From Pelomonas caseinilytica (lineage in GTDB: Bacteria > Pseudomonadota > Gammaproteobacteria > Burkholderiales > Burkholderiaceae_C), in contig NZ_JAJTWT010000005.1 in NCBI RefSeq assembly GCF_021353235.1, forward strand, positions 248,001-312,000: a stretch of 64,000 nt of DNA, written 5' to 3'. Shown piece after piece: positions 43,664 through 54,387 of this stretch (position 1 is its first letter; each line of letters opens with the position of its first letter). Position numbers and translations under genes: made by a program. The notes beneath the pieces were generated by a model. The model was not told where the DNA came from. It was given only the letters and a program-made list of their open reading frames with translations, and made no database searches.

Positions 43664-46291
43664 ATGAAAGCCGCCGAGATCCGCCAGACCTTTCTGAAGT
43701 TCTTCGAGTCGAAAGGCCACCAGATCGTCGCCTCCAGCCCCGTGGTGCCCGGCGACGACCCGACGCTGCTGTTCACCAACGCCGGCATGAACCAGTTCAA
43801 GGACGTGTTCCTGGGCTTCGACAAGCGTCCCTACAGCCGCGCGACCACCAGCCAGAAGTGCATCCGCGCCGGCGGCAAGCACAACGACCTGGACAACGTC
43901 GGCTACACCGCGCGCCACCACACCTTCTTCGAGATGCTGGGCAATTTCAGCTTCGGCGACTATTTCAAGAAGGACGCCATCGCCTACGCCTGGGAGCTGC
44001 TGACCGTGCACTTCAAGCTGCCGGCCGAGAAGCTCTGGGTCACCGTCTACGAGGAAGACGACGAGGCCTACGAGATCTGGAACAAGCAGGTCGGCGTGCC
44101 CGCCGAGCGCATCGTGCGCATCGGCGACAACAAGGGCGCGCGCTACATGTCCGACAACTTCTGGATGATGGGCGACACGGGCCCCTGCGGCCCCTGCACC
44201 GAGATCTTCTACGACCACGGCCCCGACGTGGCGGGCGGCCCTCCCGGCTCGGCCGAGCAGGACGGCGACCGCTACATCGAGATCTGGAACAACGTCTTCA
44301 TGCAGTTCAACCGCACCGAAGACGGCGTCATGCACAAGCTGCCCAAGCCGAGCGTGGACACCGGCATGGGCCTGGAGCGCCTGGCCGCGGTGCTGCAGCA
44401 CGTGCACAGCAACTATGAGATCGACACCTTCGTCACGCTGATCAACGCCGCCAAGAAGGCGGTCGACGAAGCCGCCGGCGGTGGCGACTGCGACATCGCC
44501 AGCCCCTCCCTCAAGGTCATCGCCGACCACATCCGCGCCTGCTCCTTCACGGTGGTGGACGGCGTCATCCCGGGCAACGCCGGCCGCGGCTACGTGCTGC
44601 GCCGCATTGCCCGCCGCGCCATCCGCCACGGCTACAAGCTCGGCGCCTGCACGCCCTTCTTCCACAAGCTCGTCGCCGCGCTCGCGGCCGAAATGGGCGA
44701 CGCCTACCCCGAGCTGCGCCAGGCCGAGAAGCGCGTGATCGACGTGCTCAGGCAGGAAGAAGAGCGCTTCTTCCAGACCATCGCCACCGGCATGGAAATC
44801 CTCGAGGCGGCCCTGGCCACGGGTGGCAGCGTCGACGGCGACACCGCCTTCAAGCTGCACGACACCTATGGCTTCCCGGTCGACCTGACCGCCGACGTCT
44901 GCCGCGAGCGCGGCGTGACGGTGGACGAAGCCCGCTTCCACGAACTGCTGGAAGAGCAGAAGGCCCGTGCCCGCGCCGCCGGCAAGTTCAAGATGGCCCA
45001 GGGCCTGGCCTACAGCGGCACGCCGACCGAGTTCCACGGCTACGAACACCTCGTCTGCGAGCACAGCAAGGTCACGGCCGTCTACGTGGACGGCGTGCAG
45101 GTGAACGAGGCCCAGGCCGGCGACGATGCCGTCATCGTGCTCGACCACACGCCTTTCTACGCCGAGAGCGGCGGCCAGGTCGGCGACGCCGGCGAGCTGC
45201 GCAACGGCACGACGCGCGTGGTCGTGTCCGACACGCTCAAGATCCAGGCCGACGTCTTCGGCCACCATGGCCAGGTCGTCGAGGGCTCCGTGAAGGTGGG
45301 AGACGTCTTCGTCGCCCGCGTGGACGCCGAGCGGCGCGCCAGGACCGTGCGCAACCACAGCGCCACCCACCTGATGCACAAGGCCCTGCGCGAGGTGCTG
45401 GGCGGCCACGTGCAGCAGAAGGGCTCCCTCGTCAACGCCGAGCGCACCCGCTTCGACTTCGCGCACAACGCGCCGCTGACGGCCGAGGAGATCCGCGAGG
45501 TCGAGGCCCTGGTCAATGCCGAGATCCTCGCCAACGCCGGCGCCACGGCCCAGGTCATGGCCCTGGACGATGCGCAGAAGTCCGGCGCCATGATGCTGTT
45601 CGGCGAGAAATACGGCGACAAGGTGCGCGTGCTGTCCATCGGCTCGTCCAAGGAGCTGTGCGGCGGCACCCACGTCAAGGCCACGGGCGACATCGGCCTG
45701 TTCAAGATCGTGGGCGAGTCCGGCGTCGCGGCCGGCATCCGCCGCGTCGAGGCCGTCACGGGCGACAACGCCCTGGCCTATCTGCAATCGCTGGAGACGA
45801 CGGTCCACGGCATGGCCCAGACCCTCAAGGCCGCGCCGGGCGAGCTGGGCTCGCGTCTGCAGGGCGCCCTCGACCAGATCAAGCAGCTGGAGAAGGAGCT
45901 GGCCGCCGCCAAGAGCAAGCTGGCGTCGGCCCAGGGCGACGAGCTGCTGGCCCAGGCCGTGGACGTCAAGGGCCTGAAGGTGCTGGCGGCCAAGCTCGAA
46001 GGCGCCGATGCCAAGACCCTGCGCGAGACCATGGACAAGCTCAAGGACAAGCTCAAGACGGCGGCCATCGTGCTCGCGGCCGTGGACGGCGACAAGGTGC
46101 AGCTGGCGGCCGGCGTGACGGCCGACAGCACGGGCAAGGTCAAGGCCGGCGAGCTGGTCAACTTCGTCGCCCAGCAGGTGGGCGGCAAGGGCGGCGGCAA
46201 GCCGGACATGGCCATGGCCGGCGGCACCCAGCCGGCCGGTTTGCCGGCGGCACTGCAGAGCGTCGCGGCCTGGGTGGCCGAGCGGGCCTGA
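43664..46291 (+). CDS. alaS: Alanine--tRNA ligase
   Basis: An 875-residue class II synthetase. The N-terminus [20 protein letters not shown] and [20 protein letters not shown] form motif 1 and the ATP site; [17 protein letters not shown] is in the catalytic core. The editing domain has [11 protein letters not shown] (HxxxH) and [15 protein letters not shown] (CxxxH). The C-Ala part ends in [20 protein letters not shown]. Divergent from gabD by 106 bases. Confidence 0.97.
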   Translation: MKAAEIRQTFLKFFESKGHQIVASSPVVPGDDPTLLFTNAGMNQFKDVFLGFDKRPYSRATTSQKCIRAGGKHNDLDNVGYTARHHTFFEMLGNFSFGDYFKKDAIAYAWELLTVHFKLPAEKLWVTVYEEDDEAYEIWNKQVGVPAERIVRIGDNKGARYMSDNFWMMGDTGPCGPCTEIFYDHGPDVAGGPPGSAEQDGDRYIEIWNNVFMQFNRTEDGVMHKLPKPSVDTGMGLERLAAVLQHVHSNYEIDTFVTLINAAKKAVDEAAGGGDCDIASPSLKVIADHIRACSFTVVDGVIPGNAGRGYVLRRIARRAIRHGYKLGACTPFFHKLVAALAAEMGDAYPELRQAEKRVIDVLRQEEERFFQTIATGMEILEAALATGGSVDGDTAFKLHDTYGFPVDLTADVCRERGVTVDEARFHELLEEQKARARAAGKFKMAQGLAYSGTPTEFHGYEHLVCEHSKVTAVYVDGVQVNEAQAGDDAVIVLDHTPFYAESGGQVGDAGELRNGTTRVVVSDTLKIQADVFGHHGQVVEGSVKVGDVFVARVDAERRARTVRNHSATHLMHKALREVLGGHVQQKGSLVNAERTRFDFAHNAPLTAEEIREVEALVNAEILANAGATAQVMALDDAQKSGAMMLFGEKYGDKVRVLSIGSSKELCGGTHVKATGDIGLFKIVGESGVAAGIRRVEAVTGDNALAYLQSLETTVHGMAQTLKAAPGELGSRLQGALDQIKQLEKELAAAKSKLASAQGDELLAQAVDVKGLKVLAAKLEGADAKTLRETMDKLKDKLKTAAIVLAAVDGDKVQLAAGVTADSTGKVKAGELVNFVAQQVGGKGGGKPDMAMAGGTQPAGLPAALQSVAAWVAERA

Positions 46292-46312
46292 CGCCAGGCC
46301 CTCCAAAGACGA

Positions 46313-46360
46313 CGGGCGGCCCGCGGGCCGCCCGCTTCGTTGTCGGCCGCTGCGGCCGAC
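46313..46360. terminator. Two hairpins between convergent alaS and the receptor gene
   Basis: CGGGCGGCCC/GGGCCGCCCG (46313-46334) and GTCGGCCGC-T-GCGGCCGAC (46342-46360) are perfect inverted repeats. Neither has a long T run, so they may end transcription only partially. Confidence 0.65.
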
Positions 46361-46367
46361 GATGGCG

Positions 46368-48563
46368 TTAGAAAGTCTCCCAGTCCCCGTCGTCCGCGGC
46401 GGCCGCGGCCGGGGGCGTCGGCGCTGGGCGTGGACTCGGCGCTGCCGGCGTGGCGGCGGGGCGTGGCGTCACCAGCGGCGGCGGGGCCACCACCTTGACG
46501 AGGGGCTTGGCCTTGGGGGCGGAAGCCGGCCGGTTCGTGGCCGCGGGCCGGGCCGCAGCGACGGGGGCCTTCGGCGGGGTGGGCGAGGGCGCCTGCACCA
46601 CCGGCCGGGGTGCGGGAGCCGGGGCGGACCGATGGGCGGGCTCGCCGCTGGCCACGCGGAACACCGCGACCGCCTCCACCAGGCGCTGGGCCTGCTCCTT
46701 GAGGCTCTCGGCCGCCGCCGCCGACTCCTCGACGAGAGCGGCGTTCTGCTGGGTCATCTGGTCGAGCTGGACGACGGAGGTGTTGACCGAGGCGATGCCC
46801 TCGCTCTGCTCGTTCGCGGCCGAGCTGATCTCGCCGATGATGTCCTGCACCCGCTGCACGCTGGTGACGATCTCGTCCATCGTCGTGCCGGCCGTCTGCA
46901 CGAGGCGGGCGCCGTTCTCCACGCGCTCGACGCTGTTGCCGATCAGGCTCTTGATCTCCTTGGCGGCCTCGGCGCTGCGCTGCGCGAGGCTGCGCACCTC
47001 GCCCGCCACGACGGCGAAGCCGCGGCCCTGTTCGCCGGCCCGCGCCGCCTCGACCGCGGCGTTCAGCGCCAGGATGTTGGTCTGGAAGGCAATGCCATCG
47101 ATGACGCCGATGATGTCGGCGATCTTGCGCGAGGCGGCGTTGATCTCGTCCATGGTGGTGACCACCTGGCCCACGACTTCGCCGCCGCGCGTGGCGGCGG
47201 ACACCGCCGATTGCACCAGTTGGTTGGCCGTGCGGGCCGAATCGGCCGTCTGGCGCACGGTGCCGGTCAGCTCGTTCATCGACGACGCGGCGTTCTGCAG
47301 GTTGCTGGCCGTCTGCTCGGTGCGCTGGCTGAGGTCGAGGTTGCCGGTGGCGATCTCGGTGCTGGCGGTGCCAATGCTGTCCACCGAGTTGCGCACCGTG
47401 CCGATGGTGGTGGCCAGGCGCAGGCGCATGCCTTCGGTGTCCTGGATCAGCGAGCCGATCTCGTCGTTGCGGCTGCTGCTCACCGACTGCGTCAGGTCAC
47501 CCTCGGCGATGGCGCCGACGGCACGCTGCAGCGAGGCCAGCGGCTGGGCCACCCAGCGGCGCATCATCCACATCAGCCCGAAGCCCAGGCCGACGGTCGT
47601 CAGCGCCAGGGCGCCGCGGAAGAACCACAGCGTGGCCCGGCCGGCGGCCTCGGCCTCGGCATGGGACACCTGGGCGACGACCCAGTAGCCGGTCTTCTCG
47701 CTCTTGCGGGCGACGGCGAAGTTGTCGGACAGGCCGTTGCCCAGCACGTCGGGCACGTCGTCGAGTACCACCTCGTTGGCGGTCTGCTCGGACAGCCGCT
47801 TCTCGAAGCCCGGCGCGACGCTGGACAGCAGCTTGCCCTTGGCCGTGGGATGGGCGGCGAGCTGGGCCTTGGACGGGTCCTTGGGCATGGCCACGATGTA
47901 GGTGCCGCCGTGCTCGAAGAACTTGGCGCTGGAGGCCATGCGGTCCATCGCCGTCTCGAAGGCATCCAGGTCGAAGCCGACGAAGAGGATGCCGACGATC
48001 TTGCCGGCGTCGTTCTTGATCGGGTCGTAGTGCGTCATGTAGGCGCGGCCGAAGAGCAGGGCCCGGCCGGTCCAGGGCTTGCCGGCGATGACGCTGGCAT
48101 AGGCCGGATGCTGTTTGCCCAGCATGGTGCCCATGGCCCGCTCGCCCTTGTCGTTCTTCAGCGAGGTGGTGATGCGTTCGAAATCGTCGCCCTTGGCGAC
48201 GAAGACGGTGGCCACGCCGCCATTGACGGCTGCGAACTTGTCGACCTGGGTGAAGTTGCCGTTGAGCTTGGGACCCCAGTCGCGCAGTTCGCCGGTGGCC
48301 TCGTCGAGGGTGAAGCTGGGGCCGAAGTCCTGGCGGAAGGAGCCGAAGCTGCGCTGCACCTGCTTGGCCGCCACCTCGTCCATGGCCTGCATGGCATCGA
48401 CGAGGGCTTCCGCCTTGTCGCCCACCCAGGTCTGCACCTGTTCGTTGGCGGAGCGCTTGAGGAGAGCGCCGACGACGAGGCTGACGCCCAGCAGGACGGC
48501 CGCGACGGCGATGGCGCCGGTCATCGAGACCTGACGGGCAATGGAGTGGGCGGGCTGGCTCAT
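46368..48563 (-). CDS. Methyl-accepting chemotaxis protein with Cache-type sensor and DWETF tail
   Basis: A 731-residue transmembrane chemoreceptor. Two helices ([18 protein letters not shown] near residues 20-35 and [16 protein letters not shown] near 320) flank a periplasmic Cache_3-Cache_2-type domain ([20 protein letters not shown]). HAMP and signalling domains follow; the hairpin tip is [21 protein letters not shown] Pro/Ala-rich linker leads to the C-terminal DWETF, the docking pentapeptide for CheR and CheB. GGAGGT before ATG 48563 decides the start over a longer frame. Last gene of the che operon. Confidence 0.92.
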   Translation of the reverse strand: MSQPAHSIARQVSMTGAIAVAAVLLGVSLVVGALLKRSANEQVQTWVGDKAEALVDAMQAMDEVAAKQVQRSFGSFRQDFGPSFTLDEATGELRDWGPKLNGNFTQVDKFAAVNGGVATVFVAKGDDFERITTSLKNDKGERAMGTMLGKQHPAYASVIAGKPWTGRALLFGRAYMTHYDPIKNDAGKIVGILFVGFDLDAFETAMDRMASSAKFFEHGGTYIVAMPKDPSKAQLAAHPTAKGKLLSSVAPGFEKRLSEQTANEVVLDDVPDVLGNGLSDNFAVARKSEKTGYWVVAQVSHAEAEAAGRATLWFFRGALALTTVGLGFGLMWMMRRWVAQPLASLQRAVGAIAEGDLTQSVSSSRNDEIGSLIQDTEGMRLRLATTIGTVRNSVDSIGTASTEIATGNLDLSQRTEQTASNLQNAASSMNELTGTVRQTADSARTANQLVQSAVSAATRGGEVVGQVVTTMDEINAASRKIADIIGVIDGIAFQTNILALNAAVEAARAGEQGRGFAVVAGEVRSLAQRSAEAAKEIKSLIGNSVERVENGARLVQTAGTTMDEIVTSVQRVQDIIGEISSAANEQSEGIASVNTSVVQLDQMTQQNAALVEESAAAAESLKEQAQRLVEAVAVFRVASGEPAHRSAPAPAPRPVVQAPSPTPPKAPVAAARPAATNRPASAPKAKPLVKVVAPPPLVTPRPAATPAAPSPRPAPTPPAAAAADDGDWETF

Positions 48564-48651
48564 GGACAAACCTCCAAAGACCTCAACGGACAAGGCTCCG
48601 CAGGCCCCGCCTCGTTGCGGGGGGCTGCAAAAGAACTTCAGGAATCGGCGT

Positions 48652-49179
48652 TCAGGCGGCGATCGCTGCGTCCATCAGGCCCATGTCGGCGCTGCTCATC
48701 AGCCCCTCGATGTCCATCAGGATCAGCATGCGCTCGCCCACGGCGCCGATGCCGGTGATGAAGCTGGTGTCCACCGACGCCGCGTTCAGCTCGGGCGCCG
48801 GCCGGATGACGTCGCGATTGAGTTCGAGCACGTCGGAGACCGAATCGACGACGGCGCCGACGACGCGGTTCTTCACGTTCAGCACGATGACGACCGTGAA
48901 GCTGTTGTACTCGGCGCTCGGGCAGCCCAGCTTCAGGCGCAGGTCGACGATGGGGACGATGACGCCGCGCAGGTTGACGACGCCCTTGATGAAGTCGGGC
49001 GCGTTGGCGATGCGAGTGGGCTGCTCGTAGGAGCGGATCTCCTGCACCTTCAGGATGTCGATGCCGTACTCCTCGGAGCCGAGGCGGAAGGTGAGGTATT
49101 CGCCGCCGGCAGGTCCATGGGACTTGGCGGCGCTGACGGCGCCTTGCTGGCGCAGGGCGGGGACGTTGCTGGCTTCCAT
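48652..49179 (-). CDS. cheW: Chemotaxis adaptor CheW
   Basis: A 175-residue CheW, encoded between CheA and the receptor. [40 protein letters not shown] and [20 protein letters not shown] are conserved. It bridges CheA and the receptor in the signalling array. It shares long identical stretches with the orphan CheW at 26180-26680, indicating a duplication or shared receptor type. Confidence 0.95.
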   Translation of the reverse strand: MEASNVPALRQQGAVSAAKSHGPAGGEYLTFRLGSEEYGIDILKVQEIRSYEQPTRIANAPDFIKGVVNLRGVIVPIVDLRLKLGCPSAEYNSFTVVIVLNVKNRVVGAVVDSVSDVLELNRDVIRPAPELNAASVDTSFITGIGAVGERMLILMDIEGLMSSADMGLMDAAIAA

Positions 49180-49206
49180 GCGGACCTCTTTCGTGTGTGG
49201 GATGGT

Positions 49207-51369
49207 TCAGTGGCGCGAACGGCGCACGAGGCTGCCGACGTCCAGGATCAGGGCCACGCGGCCGTCGCCCATGATGGTGGCGCCGGAGACGTCGCTGACC
49301 TTGCGGTAGTTGGCTTCGAGGTTCTTGACGACGACCTGCTGTTGTCCGAGCAGTTCGTCGACCAGCAGCGCGACGCGGCCGCCTTCGGCCTCGACGACGA
49401 CCATGATGGAGCTGACGTGCTCGAAGTCGAAGCGCGGCACGTCGAAGACCTTCTCCAGCTCGATGACGGGCATGTACTCGTCGCGCACCTCGACGACGCG
49501 GCCCGAGCCGGCGACGGTCTTGATGGTGTCGGCCTGCACCTGGAAGGACTCGACCACCGACGACAGCGGCAGGATGTAGCACTCGTCGCCGACGCCGACG
49601 CTCATGCCATCCATGATGGCGAGCGTGAGCGGCAGGCGCACCGAGACCTTCATGCCATAGCCTTCGGCCGAGTCGATCTCGACCGTGCCGCCGAGGGAGG
49701 TGATGTTCTTCTTGACCACGTCCATGCCGACGCCGCGGCCGGACACGTCCGTCACCACCTCGGCGGTGGAGAAGCCTGGCGCGAAGATCAGGTTCCACAC
49801 CTCGGCATCGGTCATGCTGTCCGGCGCGTCGATGCCCTTTTCGCGGGCCTTCTTGATCAGCTTGTCGCGGTTCAGGCCGCGGCCGTCGTCGCGCACCTCG
49901 ATGACGATGCTGCCGCCCTGGTGGGAGGCGACGAGGGTGATGGTGCCCTGCTCGGGCTTGCCGCGGGCGGCGCGGTCGGCCGGCATCTCGATGCCGTGGT
50001 CGCAGCTGTTGCGCACGAGGTGGGTCAGCGGGTCGGTGATCTTCTCGACCAGGCTCTTGTCCAGCTCGGTCGCCTCGCCCTGCGTCACCAGCTCCACCTT
50101 CTTGCCCAGCTTGGCGGCCAGGTCGCGCAGCATGCGCGGGAAGCGGTTGAACACCGTCGACATCGGAATCATCCGGATCGACATGACCGATTCCTGCAGG
50201 TCGCGCGTGTTGCGCTCCAGGTCGGCCAGGCCCGAGGTCAGCTGCTGGTAGAGCGCCGGGTCGAGCTCGCGGCTGTTCTGGGCCAGCATGGCCTGGGTGA
50301 TGACGAGTTCGCCAACGAGGTTGATGAGCTGGTCGACCTTCTCGATGGAGACGCGCAGGGTGGTCTGGTCCAGGCCGCCGGCGGCATGCTTGGCCTCCGT
50401 CTTGGCCGGCGTGGCCGGGCGTGCCGGCACGATGGCAGCCGCGGGCTTGGCCTCGGCGGTGGCGGCCGGCGCAGGCGCCGCTTCCGCCGCCGCACCGGCG
50501 GGCAGGCCCGGGGCGTCGTCGAAGAAGCCGTAGCCCGGGTCGGTGGACGGAGCCTCGGCCGGCGGTGCGCCGGGGGCGCCGTCGTAGAAGCCGAAGCCGG
50601 GGCCGAGGGGGATCAGCTTGACCTGGTCGCGGGCGACGTGGAAGGTGAAGAGATCCAGCAGGTCGTTGTCGGAACTGCTGGTGAGCACCTTGAAGCGGCG
50701 CATGCCATCCGACGACTGGCCCGCGTCGAGCGGCTCGATGGTGCCGAGGTCGGTGATCTCCTTGAACAGTTCGACCAGGTTCTCGGCCACGGCGGGGTCG
50801 GGCAGGGGGCCGACCTGCAGCTCCAGCAGCCGGGCGCCGGGCTTGGCCGGCGTGGCAGCGGCTGCCGCTGGTGCCTGGGCGGCCGGCGCCGGCGCGGCGG
50901 CCACCTTGGGCGCCGCGGGCGCGGCAGCAGGCGCGGCGGGCGGGGCACCGCCTTCGACGAAGGCCTTGATGTGGGTCAGCAGCTCGGTCGTGTCGACAGG
51001 ATCGGCGCCGGAGCCCTGGTGGCGGCCCAGCTGGGCGCGCAGGGCGTCGCCCGACTGCAGCAGCACGTCCACCATCGCGGCGTTGGGCTGCAGCTCGTGG
51101 CGGCGCAGCTTGTCCAGCAGCGTCTCCATCTGGTGGGTCAGTTCGGCCACGTCGCTGAAGCCGAAGGTCGCCGCGCCGCCCTTGATGGAGTGGGCGCAGC
51201 GGAAGATGGCGTTCAGCTCCTCGTCGTCGGCGGCGTCGACGTTCACGTTGAGCAGCAGCTGCTCCATGTTGTCGAGGTTCTCGCCGGCCTCCTCGAAGAA
51301 GACCTGGTAGAACTGGCTGAGGTCGATGCCGGCGCTGATGCTCGCGCCTTCGGAGGTCATGTCACCCAT
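49207..51369 (-). CDS. cheA: Chemotaxis histidine kinase CheA
   Basis: A 720-residue CheA with the usual five domains: P1 with His60 in FRCAHSIKGGAATFG, an Ala/Pro-rich P2 linker region, P3 dimerisation helices (VDQLINLVGELVITQAMLAQ), P4 ATPase (LVRNSCDHGIEMP, DDGRGLNRD, GRGVGMDVVK) and P5 CheW-like regulator (CYILPLSSVVESFQV). It phosphorylates CheY and CheB. Start MGDMTSEGAS; an ATG three codons later is equally possible. Confidence 0.96.
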   Translation of the reverse strand: MGDMTSEGASISAGIDLSQFYQVFFEEAGENLDNMEQLLLNVNVDAADDEELNAIFRCAHSIKGGAATFGFSDVAELTHQMETLLDKLRRHELQPNAAMVDVLLQSGDALRAQLGRHQGSGADPVDTTELLTHIKAFVEGGAPPAAPAAAPAAPKVAAAPAPAAQAPAAAAATPAKPGARLLELQVGPLPDPAVAENLVELFKEITDLGTIEPLDAGQSSDGMRRFKVLTSSSDNDLLDLFTFHVARDQVKLIPLGPGFGFYDGAPGAPPAEAPSTDPGYGFFDDAPGLPAGAAAEAAPAPAATAEAKPAAAIVPARPATPAKTEAKHAAGGLDQTTLRVSIEKVDQLINLVGELVITQAMLAQNSRELDPALYQQLTSGLADLERNTRDLQESVMSIRMIPMSTVFNRFPRMLRDLAAKLGKKVELVTQGEATELDKSLVEKITDPLTHLVRNSCDHGIEMPADRAARGKPEQGTITLVASHQGGSIVIEVRDDGRGLNRDKLIKKAREKGIDAPDSMTDAEVWNLIFAPGFSTAEVVTDVSGRGVGMDVVKKNITSLGGTVEIDSAEGYGMKVSVRLPLTLAIMDGMSVGVGDECYILPLSSVVESFQVQADTIKTVAGSGRVVEVRDEYMPVIELEKVFDVPRFDFEHVSSIMVVVEAEGGRVALLVDELLGQQQVVVKNLEANYRKVSDVSGATIMGDGRVALILDVGSLVRRSRH

Positions 51370-51394
51370 GGCTGGTGCTCTCCTGATGCGGGCT

Positions 51395-51757
51395 TCAGCG
51401 AATGACCTTGCCGATCACCTCGATCAGCTTGGCCGGGTCGAAAGGCTTGACCAGCCAGCCGGTGGCGCCCGCGGCGCGGCCGGCCTGCTTCATCGCGTCG
51501 CTGGACTCGGTGGTCAGGATCAGGATGGGCGTGGTCTTGAACTTGGGGTTCTCGCGGAGTTTCTTGGTCAGGCTGATGCCGTCCATGCGGGGCATGTTCT
51601 GGTCGGTCAGCACCAGGTCGAAGTCGCGCGTGCCGGATTTTTCCCAGGCGTCCTGCCCGTCCACTGCTTCCACCACGTTGAAGCCGGCGTTCTTGAGCGT
51701 GAAGGCCACCATCTGGCGCATCGAGGCCGAATCGTCGACAGCGAGGATTGAATGCAT
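51395..51757 (-). CDS. cheY: Chemotaxis response regulator CheY
   Basis: A 120-residue single receiver. Acidic pocket Asp8-Asp9, phospho-acceptor Asp52 in LVLTDQNMPRMDG, switch Thr in LILTTESS and Lys in WLVKPFDP. It binds the flagellar switch when phosphorylated. It lies 25 bases upstream of cheA in the operon. Confidence 0.94.
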   Translation of the reverse strand: MHSILAVDDSASMRQMVAFTLKNAGFNVVEAVDGQDAWEKSGTRDFDLVLTDQNMPRMDGISLTKKLRENPKFKTTPILILTTESSDAMKQAGRAAGATGWLVKPFDPAKLIEVIGKVIR

Positions 51758-51808
51758 TTGAGTTTTCTCCGAGGGAACGTGTTTGCCTGGTGCTAACGGG
51801 CCGGGGGT

Positions 51809-52276
51809 TCAGAAAAGTTCGATGGAGCCGGCGTCCATCTCGTCCTGCGTGACGGGATTGGGACGCAGCGGCGCGATCTCGACGACGGCGGCGCCGTCCT
51901 CGTCGTCCATGCCGAAGGTGTCGCGCGCGAGCTGGTCGGAGCAGTTGCGCAACCGCTGGCTCGTGTGTGCGATCAGCTGGGTGGCCATGTCCTGGAACTG
52001 CAGCGCGGTGATGGCGCCGGCGATGTCCTGCATGATCTGCTTGAGGCCTTCGGAGGCCGGACTGCCGTCGCTGTCGCTCAGCAGGGTCATGACCTGGTTG
52101 GAGGCGCTGTAGAAGTGGGTCGACAAGGCCTCGCCCGCGTCGTCGAGCAGCCGCTGCAGGCGCTCGAGATCGTTCGTCACCGTCATCAGGTGATCCTGCA
52201 ACTCCGCAGCCGCCAGCAGTGGCAACGCGGCCACGGCTCCTTCGAATTCGGCTGCGGTGGAGGGGTCTGTCTGCAT
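51809..52276 (-). CDS. CheZ-like chemotaxis protein
   Basis: A 155-residue helical protein, first gene of the che operon. ITALQFQDMATQLIAHTSQR contains Asp96 and Gln100 at the spacing of the CheZ catalytic pair (E. coli Asp143 and Gln147), and the C-terminus DEMDAGSIELF is acidic-hydrophobic like the CheY-binding tail of CheZ. It is shorter than E. coli CheZ. Probably a CheY-P phosphatase. Confidence 0.75.
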   Translation of the reverse strand: MQTDPSTAAEFEGAVAALPLLAAAELQDHLMTVTNDLERLQRLLDDAGEALSTHFYSASNQVMTLLSDSDGSPASEGLKQIMQDIAGAITALQFQDMATQLIAHTSQRLRNCSDQLARDTFGMDDEDGAAVVEIAPLRPNPVTQDEMDAGSIELF

Positions 52277-52388
52277 CGTGTCTCCGCGAGGGGATGCCGC
52301 TTCTTGTTCAAAGCCCTGTGGATACCCTCAGGGCCAATGCATCATGGCATGTTCAAGCGATTTTCGGCAGCCGTCGAGTTTGAGATAT

Positions 52389-52420
52389 GGGTCAAACGAG
52401 CGGTATTACCGCTCTGACCC
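52389..52420. promoter_or_regulatory. 32-base palindrome before the two-component pair
   Basis: Outer arms GGGTCA...TGACCC and inner arms GAGCGGTA-T-TACCGCTC are each perfect, with a 3-base offset on one side. It lies 43 bases before the kinase gene and between two divergent operons. It could be an operator (perhaps of the LuxR-type regulator downstream) or an RNA hairpin. Confidence 0.55.
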
Positions 52421-52462
52421 CGTTGAGTGTGGCGCCGGGCCGGCGGGGCATACTCTGCGCCC

Positions 52463-53623
52463 ATGACGACTTCAGGTGTGGATCAGGCAGCCCGCGTCCT
52501 GCGCGTGCTGCACGTCGAGGATTCCGAACTGGACCATCAGCTCATCCTGGCCCAATTGACCCGTGCCGGGCTGAAGGTCGAGATGGAAAGGCTGGATGCC
52601 CGGGACGCCGTGCTTGCCGCGCTGGACCGCCCCTGGGACGCCATCATTTCCGATTTCAACCTGCCGGGCTATTCCGGCCTGGACGTGCTGGAAGCCCTCA
52701 AGGCCCGTCAGCTCCTGACGCCCTTCATCCTCATCTCCGGCGAGATCGGCGAGGACACGGCCGTGGCGGCGATGCGCAACGGCGCCTCCGACTACCTGCT
52801 CAAGAACAACCTCAACCGCCTGGCGCCGGCGCTGCTGCACGCCATCGACGCGGCCGAGAACGAGCGCGGCCGGCGCGCCGCCGACCAGGAGCTGGTCAAG
52901 TCCAAGCAGCGCCTGCACGAACTGGCCGGTCACCTGCAGACCAGCGTCGAGCTGGAGCGGGCGGCCATCGCCCGCGAGATCCATGACGACGTCGGCGGCT
53001 CGCTGACGGCCCTGAAGTTCGACCTCGCCTGGATCGACCGCCATGCCACCGAGCCCGAAGTGCGCCAGCGCGTCGCAGCGGCGCTGGAGACGGTCAATTC
53101 CGCCATCGACGCCAGCCAGCGCATCATGCACAACCTGCGCCCGGCCATCCTGGAGCAGGGCCTGGTGGCGGCACTGCAGTGGATGGCCGCGCGCTTCGAG
53201 CGCCGCACCGGCATCGAGGCCGGCCTGCTGGTCGGCGAAGAGCGCCTGGCCCTGCCGCCGGGGGTGCCCTTGGTGGCCTACCGCACCGCCCAGGAGGCGT
53301 TGACCAACGTCTCCAAGCATGCCGCAGCGACCCGCGTGGACATCGAGCTCAGCCTCGACTCCGGCGTGCTGACGCTGGAGATCCGCGACAACGGCAAGGG
53401 CATCGCCCCGGGCGACCTGGCCAAGGAGCGTTCCTTCGGCATCCGCGGCCTGCACGAGCGCGCGGCGACCGTCGGCGGCTGGGTCGACCTGAGCAGCTCA
53501 CCGGGCGCTGGCACCAGCCTCATCCTCACGGTGCCGCTGGCGCAGGACGCCATCGACGCCCTCGACGACTCGACCGACTTCGGCAAGGACGACGTCGGCC
53601 AATCCATCTGGGGGCGCGTGTGA
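52463..53623 (+). CDS. Receiver-HisKA_3 sensor histidine kinase (NarX-like, soluble)
   Basis: A 386-residue cytoplasmic protein: receiver domain (residues 14-130, acceptor Asp64 in AIISDFNLPGYSG) joined by a coiled coil to a HisKA_3 domain with His174 in IAREIHDDVGGSLTALKFDL and an ATPase domain (EALTNVSKHAAA, IRDNGKGIAP). No membrane segment is present, so input must come through the receiver. It is coupled to the LuxR-type regulator by a GTGA overlap. Confidence 0.9.
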   Translation: MTTSGVDQAARVLRVLHVEDSELDHQLILAQLTRAGLKVEMERLDARDAVLAALDRPWDAIISDFNLPGYSGLDVLEALKARQLLTPFILISGEIGEDTAVAAMRNGASDYLLKNNLNRLAPALLHAIDAAENERGRRAADQELVKSKQRLHELAGHLQTSVELERAAIAREIHDDVGGSLTALKFDLAWIDRHATEPEVRQRVAAALETVNSAIDASQRIMHNLRPAILEQGLVAALQWMAARFERRTGIEAGLLVGEERLALPPGVPLVAYRTAQEALTNVSKHAAATRVDIELSLDSGVLTLEIRDNGKGIAPGDLAKERSFGIRGLHERAATVGGWVDLSSSPGAGTSLILTVPLAQDAIDALDDSTDFGKDDVGQSIWGRV

Positions 53624-54267
53624 TCCGGGTCATCCTCTGCGACGACCACGGCCTCATCCGCCGCGGCATCCGCGACACCCTGGCCGACGCCCAGGACATC
53701 GAGGTCGTCGGCGAAGCCGGCGACTACACCGAGCTGCGCGGCCTGCTGCACAAGCTCGGCAAGGACAACCCCTGCGACGTGCTGGTGCTGGACATCAACA
53801 TGCCCGGCCGCTCGGGCCTGGACGTGCTGCACGTGCTCAAGGACGAGGGCACGCCGGTGCGCACCCTCATCGTGTCCATGTATCCCGAGGACCAGTACGC
53901 CATCCGCGCCCTGCGCGCGGGCGCCTACGGCTACGTCAACAAGGGGGGCGATCCGGCGACCCTGGTGCAGGCCGTGCGCACCGTCGCCCAGGGCCGCAAG
54001 TACGTGACGCCCGAGATCGCGCAGATGCTGGTCGAGAGCCTCACCGCGCCGGTCACCGAGCAGGCCCACCACAAGCTCTCCGACCGCGAGCTCCAGACCC
54101 TGGTGATGATCGCCTCCGGCAAGCGCCTGTCCGACATCGCCGAAGAGCTGATGCTCAGCCCCAAGACCGTCAGCGTCTACCGCGCCCGTGTGCTGGAGAA
54201 GCTCGGCTTGACCAACAACTCCGAGCTGACGGTCTACGCCATCCGCAACGGCCTGGTCGAAAGCTGA
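53620..54267 (+). CDS. NarL/FixJ-family response regulator
   Basis: A 215-residue regulator: receiver with Asp58 in DVLVLDINMPGRSG and Lys in YGYVNKGGDP, then a LuxR-type helix-turn-helix (ELMLSPKTVSVYRARVLEKL). The GTG start overlaps the kinase stop. It should be phosphorylated by the upstream kinase. Targets are unknown; the palindrome at 52389-52420 is a candidate. Confidence 0.93.
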   Translation: MIRVILCDDHGLIRRGIRDTLADAQDIEVVGEAGDYTELRGLLHKLGKDNPCDVLVLDINMPGRSGLDVLHVLKDEGTPVRTLIVSMYPEDQYAIRALRAGAYGYVNKGGDPATLVQAVRTVAQGRKYVTPEIAQMLVESLTAPVTEQAHHKLSDRELQTLVMIASGKRLSDIAEELMLSPKTVSVYRARVLEKLGLTNNSELTVYAIRNGLVES

Positions 54268-54387
54268 GCCGCGCCGGCGCCGGGCAAGGACGCCCGGCCG
54301 CCGTTCATCGTCCGCTGCCGTCGATTCGGCAGCCTGGCCGGCCGTTCGTCGAAATTCGGGGTCGCCGGGCAGCGCTGTCTGTGCACA

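Noticed and set aside
43484-46306. 940-residue minus-strand frame opposite alaS
   Set aside because: It mirrors a certain essential gene codon by codon and shows no family motif.
48541-51405. 954-residue plus-strand frame opposite cheA, cheW and part of the receptor
   Set aside because: Shadow of three well-supported chemotaxis genes; composition is Asp/Gly/Arg/His-rich without motifs.
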